The notes under the pieces: model-generated
The model's database searches: none
What the model was told of the DNA's origin: nothing
Seen by the model: only the letters and a program-made list of their open reading frames with translations
In this document: piece by piece, positions 48,601 to 57,600 of the stretch
Layout: the number at the start of each line of letters is the position of its first letter
Position numbering within the stretch: the stretch's first letter is position 1
Assembly (NCBI GenBank): GCA_034231615.1
Contig: CM067309.1
Span: forward strand, 37,289,750-37,353,749
Origin: Meghimatium bilineatum
Taxonomy: Eukaryota; Mollusca; Gastropoda; Stylommatophora; Philomycidae
Length of the DNA stretch: 64,000 bases
Reading direction: 5' to 3'
Made by a program: the position numbers and the translations under genes

Positions 48601-51600
48601 TTATTTTTCCTGAACTTAGAATTATGTGAAATCAAAAACGGCTATTTACTCGATTTCAAGTCACAAGTCAGAGGCACGTCTCAATATTTACAGAAAGTAG
48701 GCGGCACTAAGCATATTACCTTCTGCAAGTCTATGTGAGAATGAATCTGAAAGCGAAATATTTTACTGAGCATAACATTGCTATAAAGATTTATCAATAC
48801 TTCTGCAGAGAGCGTAAAAAGGGACATCTTTATTGTTCTTTATCAAATCCTGAGAAGAGAACAATGCATATTTTAGGTTTGTGTAAGCGTTCATTTGATC
48901 GAATAGTGGAAGCAAGCGGATATTTATTGCCAACAAATTCACGAAAGCAAGGAAGGAAAGAAAAGATAGACAGTTTCGATAAGGACCTAGTAAAAAGAGA
49001 AATATGTAGAATGTTTGATAAAAACGAAGAAGTGACACTTAGAAAGTTGAAGATTTGGCTGAAAACTAATAATGACATTGAAATATCAAAAACTTTATTA
49101 TGGAAAACTGTAAGAAATGCAGGCTTCACCTTTAGAAAGTATGCTGGTGGAAAAAACATTATTTGTGAAAAGCCACATCTGGTAGCTCTTAGAAGCAAGT
49201 ATTTACGTGAAGTGAAGGGAATGCGCGAGAATGGTTATGATATTGTGTATTTAGATGAAACTTGGATCAACGCTCATCATACAAATGAAAAGGAATGGCA
49301 GTTAGCAGATGGAAGTATTAAAAGATCAGTACCAAGTAGTAAAGGGCAACGTTTGATAGTTGCACATGCAGGTAGCAGACATAATGGGTTGTTGCAGAAT
49401 GCTCATCTAATTTTCATTTCAAAATCCATTGACAATAGAGACTACCACTCCGAAATGAATGGGCACATATTCGAAGACTGGATCGAAAAAAGTATTCTTC
49501 CAATATTAGATAGACCTTCTTGTCTGATAATGGACAATGCTTCATACCATAACGTAGTGAACGTAGAAGATAGAATCCCAACATCATCAAGTACAAAAGA
49601 TGCAATCAAAACGTGGCTCATAAAAGAACACATACCAGTTACCGACAGGTACTTGAAACCCGAATTGCTTAACCTTGTAAAACAGACACAACGAACAAAG
49701 ATATTTAAAATAGACAAGTTAATTGAAGAACATGGTCATAGATGTTTGAGACTACCTCCATATCATGCACACTTAAATCCTATAGAGCTAATTTGGGCAA
49801 AAGTTAAAGGACACGTAGCATCTACAAATACAACTTTCAAATTATGTGATATTGAGACACTTACAAATCAGGCTCTATCAAATATACATAAAGACTACTG
49901 GGTGAAATGTGAGGATCATGTGTTACGCCAAGAAGAGGAATATTGGAAAAAGGAAGGTTTGTTGTTTGTTCAGCCGAAAACAGTAATCGACCTATTTGAC
50001 TCGTCTGATTATGAATGATCATTACTCTGATTAAGTCTACACTAAAAAAAGTTTGATTTGCAAAATTTACAAGTTGATTTGTAAAACATTTCATTGCTCA
50101 ATACCACCCAAGCAATTCAAAAAAATGTTATAAGCAAACCATCAACCATTACTTATAAAAATTAGCCCGCTTGATTCAATACAGAAGTTCAGATATCTTG
50201 GATCAACTATTACAGACAAAATTTCCTTACATGAAGAAGTATATGTACTTATTTCAAAGGCAGCGACAACATTTGTGAAACTGACACCAAGAGCATGGAA
50301 CAATATCAAATTGACTCTACGAACAAAAGATATATTTTAAATTTTTTTTACACCTGCCACCATGTAAAATTTTGTGGACACGCCTATGGGTCATCATTGC
50401 ACTAGATTACTGTAAAATATTTTGTTTATGGTCGAAATAATATTTACATGGGCAAACATCAAAAGAATTCGCCGCTTTCAAATAACCGTTACAGCTAGAC
50501 ATCAAGTAACACATATGTTTTCGCGACATGGACATTTTAACAACGTATGCCAAAATTCATGTGAAATCATCAAGAACTTTTTGAATTATAAATCATAACA
50601 TCTCGGCAAACGATTCTGAACGGACTATAGTAGATAATACAGCTAGTAGATAATACAACTAGTAGATAATACAACTAGTAGATAATACACCTAGTAGATA
50701 ATACAGCTAGTAGATAATACAGCTAATAGATAATACAACTAAATAGTGAGGCTTTTCTTGCAGTAATTCCTCCAATATTCATCTTTACAGACATAAATGT
50801 TTGATATTGTATGCCATGTTGTCCTCCCTCCTCCCCCCTTGTGGGTTAAATGCATGGCTTGTCACAATGTCTTACTTCTGTGTCCTCTGTCAAATAATCC
50901 CCTATGAAACAAAGCAGAGATGCAGGCAGCAGATACTGTACTTTTGTCCTTCTGTGACAGATTCCTATTTGGTGGGGAATGTCAGATGTACCATCAAAAC
51001 AGATGGGTGAGCAAACCTGACGGAAGAATGATTAACTAGTTGACCCAAAAATATATGCTGCGCACCTGGCAGGACATAATGACCCTGGGATACTGCTGCA
51101 CTGGAATGCTTCCCTTTGGGGAGTAAACATGCGTCTATAAACTCCCTTAACACAGGCATACCACTGAGATAACAAACCTTATACAAGCTCTTGTGTCACC
51201 TCAGGGAAACTGAGGATGAAGTGCTTTTATCAGAAACATTGTTGGATTTCTAGAGCTACCTGCTCACAGCTAAAGAGATTACTTCATCATCATCACGTGT
51301 CAAGAGCTACCTGCTCACAGCTAAAGAAGAGATTACTTCATCATCATCACGTGTCAAGAGCTACCTGCTCACAGCTAAAGAGATTACTTCATCATCATCA
51401 CGTGTCAAGAGCTACCTGCTCACAGCTAAAGAAGAGATTACTTCATCATCATTACGTGTCAAGAGCTACCTGCTCACAGCTAAAGAGATTACTTCATCAT
51501 CATCACGTGTCAAGAGCTACCTGCTCACAGCTAAAGAGATTACTTCATCATCATCAAGTGTCAAGAGCTACCTGCTCACAGCTAAAGAGATTACATCATC

Positions 51601-54600
51601 ATCATCACGTGTCAAGAGCTACCTGCTCACAGCTAAAGAGATTACTTCATCATCATCAAGTGTCAAAAGCTACCTGCTCACAGCTAAAGAGATTACTTCA
51701 TCATCATCACGTGTCAAGAGCTACCTGCTCACAGCTAAAGAGATTACTTCATCATCATCAAGTGTCAAAAGCTACCTGCTCACAGCTAAAGAGATTACTT
51801 CATCATCATCACGTGTCAAGAGCTACCTGCTCACAGCTAAAGAGATTACTTCATCATCATCACGTGTCAAGAGCTACCTGCTCACAGCTAAAGAGATTAC
51901 TTCATCATCATCACGTGTCAAGAGCTACCTGCTCACAGCTAAAGAGATTACTTCATCATCATCACGTGTCAAGAGCTACCTGCTCACAACTAAAGAGATT
52001 ACTTCATCATCATCATCACGTGTCAAGAGCTACCTGCTCACAACTAAAGAGATTACTTCATCATCATCATCACGTGTCAAGAGCTACCTGCTCACAGCTA
52101 AAGAGATTACTTCATCATCATCACGTGTCAAGAGCTACCTGCTCACAGCTAAAGAGATTACTTCATCATCATCATCACGTGTCAAGAGCTACCTGCTCAC
52201 AACTAAAGAGATTACTTCATCATCATCATCACGTGTCAAGAGCTACCTGCTCACAACTAAAGAGATTACTTCATCATCATCATCACGTGTCAAGAGCTAC
52301 CTGCTCACAGCTAAAGAGATTACTTCATCATCATCACGTGTCAAGAGCTACCTGCTCACAGCTAAAGAGATTACTTCATCATCATCAAGTGTCAAGAGCT
52401 ACCTGCTCACAGCTAAAGAGATTACTTCATCATCATCACGTGTCAAGAGCTACCTGCTCACAGCTAAAGAGATTACTTCATCATCATCAAGTGTCAAAAG
52501 CTACCTGCTCACAGCTAAAGAGATTACTTCATCATCATCAAGTGTCAAGAGCTACCTGCTCACAGCTAAAGAGATTACATCATCATCATCACGTGTCAAG
52601 AGCTACCTGCTCACAGCTAAAGAGATTACTTCATCATCATCAAGTGTCAAAAGCTACCTGCTCACAGCTAAAGAGATTACTTCATCATCATCAAGTGTCA
52701 AAAGCTACCTGCTCACAGCTAAGGAGATACAAAGACTTTCAGTGAGATTTAACAAGTACTTTGTAGTGTTTTTCTTTTAGCCACATTGACAACACTTGCT
52801 CTTCTGCATCACACTAATGATCACACCATAAAATCTACACAATAGTATTGTTCCCTAGAGTCTACACAAGAGAAGTGTTGTTCCCTTGAGTCTACACAAG
52901 AGAAGTGTTGTTCCCTAGAATCTACACAAGAGAAGTGTTGTTCCCTAGAATCTACACAAGAGAAGTGTTGTTCCCTAGAATCTACACAAGAGAAGTGTTG
53001 TTCCCTAGAGTCTACACAAGAGAAGTGTTGTTCCCTAGAGTCTACACAAGAGAAGTGTTGTTCCCTAGAGTCTACACAAGAGAAGTGTTGTTCCATAGAG
53101 TTTACACAAGAGAAGTGTTGTTCCATAGAGTTTACACAAGAGAAGTGTTGTTCTCTTCAAATCCCAGCGCTAATTAATCTCTTTCCAGGAAGACTCATTC
53201 TTTATGTTCCATTAGTTTGTTTCTCAGGCAATTTTCTTTGATAGTGTTAACTCCATACTCAACCCTCCTTAGTTGCGTTTTACATATTGTTTAGTAATAG
53301 GTGGAAACTGCAGTAAAACTATGGTCTGATAGAGAAAATAGATGATGTTTTGCAAATCACTGAAAACACATCAATATTTCAACCAAAAGTTCACCAAGAA
53401 CACAATGTAGCGAGATGAGTAAAGTACAGCAATGCTAAATGTGAACAAAAATGCAGGAAGGGAATAAATAATAAATGCTAGTTTTTGTTTTATCATTTAT
53501 TATACAAGTGAATTTCTATAGTCCGTTCAGAATCGTTTGCCGAGATGTTATGATTTATAATTCAAAAAGTTCTTGATGATTTCACATGAATTTTGGCATA
53601 CGTTGTTAAAATGTCCATGTCGCGAAAACATATGTGTTACTTGATGTCTAGCTGTAACGGTTATTTGAAAGCGGCGAATTCTTTTGATGTTTGCCCATGT
53701 AAATATTATTTCGACCATAAACAAAATATTTTACAGTAATCTAGTGCAATGATGACCCATAGGCGTGTCCACAAAATTTTACATGGTGGCAGGTGTAAAA
53801 AAAATTTAAAATATATCTTTTGTTCGTAGAGTCAATTTGATATTGTTCCATGCTCTTGGTGTGAGTTTCACAAATGTTGTCGCTGCCTTTGAAATAAGTA
53901 CATATACTTCTTCATGTAAGGAAATTTTGTCTGTAATAGTTGATCCAAGATATCTGAACTTCTGTATTGAATCAAGCGGGCTAATTTTTATAAGTAATGG
54001 TTGATGGTTTGCTTATAACATTTTTTTGAATTGCTTGGGTGGTATTGAGCAATGAAATGTTTTACAAATCAACTTGTAAATTTTGCAAATCAAACTTTTT
54101 TTAGTGTAGACTTAATCAGAGTAATGATCATTCATAATCAGACGAGTCAAAAAGGTCGATTACTGTTTTCGGCTGAACAAACAACAAACCTTCCTTTTTC
54201 CAATATTCCTCTTCTTGGCGTAACACATGATCCTCACATTTAACCCAGTAGTCTTTATGTATATTTGATAGAGCCTGATTTGTAAGTGTCTCAATATCAC
54301 ATAATTTGAAAGTTGTATTTGTAGATGCTACGTGTCCTTTAACTTTTGCCCAAATTAGCTCTATAGGATTTAAGTGTGCATGATATGGAGGTAGTCTCAA
54401 ACATCTATGACCATGTTCTTCAATTAACTTGTCTATTTTAAATATCTTTGTTCGTTGTGTCTGTTTTACAAGGTTAAGCAATTCGGGTTTCAAGTACCTG
54501 TCGGTAACTGGTATGTGTTCTTTTATGAGCCACGTTTTGATTGCATCTTTTGTACTTGATGATGTTGGGATTCTATCTTCTACGTTCACTACGTTATGGT

Positions 54601-57600
54601 ATGAAGCATTGTCCATTATCAGACAAGAAGGTCTATCTAATATTGGAAGAATACTTTTTTCGATCCAGTCTTCGAATATGTGCCCATTCATTTCGGAGTG
54701 GTAGTCTCTATTGTCAATGGATTTTGAAATGAAAATTAGATGAGCATTCTGCAACAACCCATTATGTCTGCTACCTGCATGTGCAACTATCAAACGTTGC
54801 CCTTTACTACTTGGTACTGATCTTTTAATACTTCCATCTGCTAACTGCCATTCCTTTTCATTTGTATGATGAGCGTTGATCCAAGTTTCATCTAAATACA
54901 CAATATCATAACCATTCTCGCGCATTCCCTTCACTTCACGTAAATACTTGCTTCTAAGAGCTACCAGATGTGGCTTTTCACAAATAATGTTTTTTCCACC
55001 AGCATACTTTCTAAAGGTGAAGCCTGCATTTCTTACAGTTTTCCATAATAAAGTTTTTGATATTTCAATGTCGTTATTAGTTTTCAGCCAAATCTTCAAC
55101 TTTCTAAGTGTCACTTCTTCGTTTTTATCAAACATTCTACATATTTCTCTTTTTACTAGGTCCTTATCGAAACTGTCTATCTTTTCTTTCCTTCCTTGCT
55201 TTCGTGAATTTGTTGGCAATAAATATCCGCTTGCTTCCACTATTCGATCAAATGAACGTTTACACAAACCTAAAATATGCATTGTTCTCTTCTCAGGATT
55301 TGATAAAGAACAATAAAGATGTCCCTTTTTACGCTCTCTGCAGAAGTATTGATAAATCTTTATAGCAATGTTATGCTCAGTAAAATATTTCGCTTTCAGA
55401 TTCATTCTCACATAGACTTGCAGAAGGTAATATGCTTAGTGCCGCCTACTTTCTGTAAATATTGAGACTTGCCTCTGACTTGTGACTTGAAATCGAGTAA
55501 ATAGCCGTTTTTGATTTCACATAATTCTAAGTTCAGGAAAAATAATATTTGGTGCTAAACGGGAATTTCCATATGTAACATTGCTTTATACAAATGTACA
55601 GTGGAAACAACTACTTTTAGAACGGTGCACATTCTACCGTGAGGGTCATGCCTTTATATTTAATAATCAGCTGTGAGATGTAAGCATCTACATAATCCAG
55701 CGGTTGTTTATAATTTAGATTAACTTTTTTTTAATATAGGTTAAATAAGGTATCTTTGATACTGGATCACATTTCTTTGATAAAAAAATATTTCTATAGC
55801 GACATTATTATTCTAAACCTAACTTCAAATGATCAATCCAAATGAACAATACGTTTTTGATAAAAATAATTTAACATCTCGGCAAACGAATCTGAACGGA
55901 CTATAGTATAGGTCTCCACTGCGCTATAAATAGAGCACATTTTACATTAACGTCATTGATTTCCTATGCACAGTTACTACATACTTTGTGTCCATCTTTT
56001 GACACAAACAAGATTTTACAAAATTCTTTTCTTTTTCAATGATTTCTACTCCATTTGAGCAGCTAAGTGAACATTAGCCTTAATTCTAAAAACTAATTCT
56101 AATCCAACACCAAGGTTAATCCCAAGGTAACACTGTAAAGGTTAGGCAATACCTCGAAATTATAACAAAGGTCGCAGTGGAAACCTATACTAGAAATTGG
56201 CCCATTCCTTTCTAGCATTTGTGTTTTTCATTTATCGTTGTGATGTTAGTTGTTGGATCATCATCATTGCACTCTCGACGCTTCCATAGGTGCTCTGATC
56301 TCCACTTGAGTGTATCCACCGTTGCACAATGACTGGCACTAAGTAGGAGGCAAGAGGATTTATTAAAAATTCTTGAAACATGTAGTACGAATACGGATGT
56401 TATGTGTTTGTTACTGAGGATACTTCAATACGTGTGCGGGATGTTCGTTGTTGTAATAGTCCGTCTAGATTGGTATGTTCTCAATGACTTGAGTACACAG
56501 TTTGAATGTCTTGACAAAATCGTATTTTTTTTTCGAAGATGCGGTTAGTCAAGTACGGGAAAACCAGTTTATTCGAGTTGCAAGGCGATTCGGTGCAGTT
56601 AGAATGAACCTGGTTCAATTCCCACAATAACTGGACAGTTCTATATCTTTGTTGGGTTGATGAACATTCTTCTGTGGACACAGAAGTGCTCATGTCTGGC
56701 AGTGCAACATTTTAATTTCCGTTCCTTTATTCTGGACATGGAAAAAATAATGTTTAGAAGGAAATATTTCACCCATGTGTTGCCATTGTCCAAAAGGGGA
56801 GCAAAGACTAGCAATACTATTACCTGGCAGGTGACGACACTGTTAAAAGTAAGAAGCGATTAAGGTTTTGTGGTGGATTTTGGCTGTTGTTTCCCACATA
56901 GTCAAAATGACCCAGAAAAGGGTCAAAATGACCCAGAAACCATGCTGTGGTCGGATGAGCCAGGTTGAAAGGTGTAGATAGCACAGCTAGGCTGCAAACT
57001 ATAGTATAACACACTCCGGTCTCCAGACTGAATCCTGCTGATCTTCTGGAGTTTGAGAATTAGTGCAAAAGAAGGAAATTCCTTGTCCATTGTGATGTGA
57101 TCATAGTCAATGCTCTTTACTTTATTATATGCTATGTTATGTTCTTGATTTATTCCTACTGGTTAAAACATTGATTTGTGTGTGTTTTTTTCTGTGTGCT
57201 GCCAGTGATTCTCAAAACTTAATAAATCCTGTGTATTCAATTATATCTTTATTAGAATGCAGTAATCATGTATTTTCTGAGGTATTTTGGGACCTCTAAT
57301 GTGAAGAGAGTGTCAACTGAACCTATCATTTCATAATTTGTTTGCTCATTGTGTGTCCCTGTCATGCTTTTTAAGGTTTGAGTTGGCATATTTATATTCT
57401 TTAATGGGTGTAATTGTGTTAGTTGCTTCAGTAAATGTTTGCTGTGTTTTTATGTGTTTGACCTTCACTAACTTTGTACACAAATATCTTGTGCTTGAAT
57501 CTATCAATACAACATGTTTGTATACAGTGACAAGCGCTATAGTGCATTTCCAAATTTTTGCCATCAAACCCAATTGTCAATAATTTGTGCTCGCAATAAC

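Larger units (their letters stand above)
48243..50627 (+). mobile_element. Tc1/mariner-type DNA transposon, copy 1 (2385 bp)
   Basis: Terminal inverted repeats of about 33 bp (starting TAGTCCGTTCAG) lie at 48243 and, as reverse complement, end at 50627, with one mismatch. A TA target duplication lies at 48241-48242 and 50628-50629. The element carries one long transposase gene and, near its 3' end, a LINE-derived stretch. It sits in the last intron of NIPSNAP, inside a 16-bp minisatellite. Confidence 0.93.
48193..50742 (+). repeat. 16-bp minisatellite split by transposon copy 1
   Basis: TAGTAGATAATACAAC has three units at 48193-48240 and about seven at 50628-50742. The 2385-bp element lies between them. 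Confidence 0.93.
53519..55903 (-). mobile_element. Tc1/mariner-type DNA transposon, copy 2 (2385 bp, inverted)
   Basis: It has the same length and termini as copy 1 but opposite orientation. TA duplications lie at 53517-53518 and 55904-55905. About five single-base differences from copy 1 were seen by eye, so identity is above 99.5%. Confidence 0.93.

Noticed and set aside
48735..48740. Start of the transposase at 48735
   Set aside because: That codon is GTG; the first ATG in frame is at 48741 and is the more likely start in an animal.
48830..49198. 122-residue frame opposite the transposase (and its twin at 54948-55316)
   Set aside because: It is an antisense shadow of the transposase gene.
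51216..52745. 509-residue open frame with 29 repeats of [17 protein letters not shown]
   Set aside because: It is the 51/54-bp array read in one frame. The period and its variants are multiples of three, so no stop arises. It lies in a NIPSNAP intron and its unit comes from a non-coding foldback end.
52848..53152. 30-bp repeats resembling a CRISPR array
   Set aside because: The units are contiguous with no spacers and the DNA is animal nuclear DNA.
52821..53177. 101- and 90-residue open frames of 10-residue repeats on both strands
   Set aside because: Both come from the 30-bp tandem array, which is open on both strands only because of its period. No family features.
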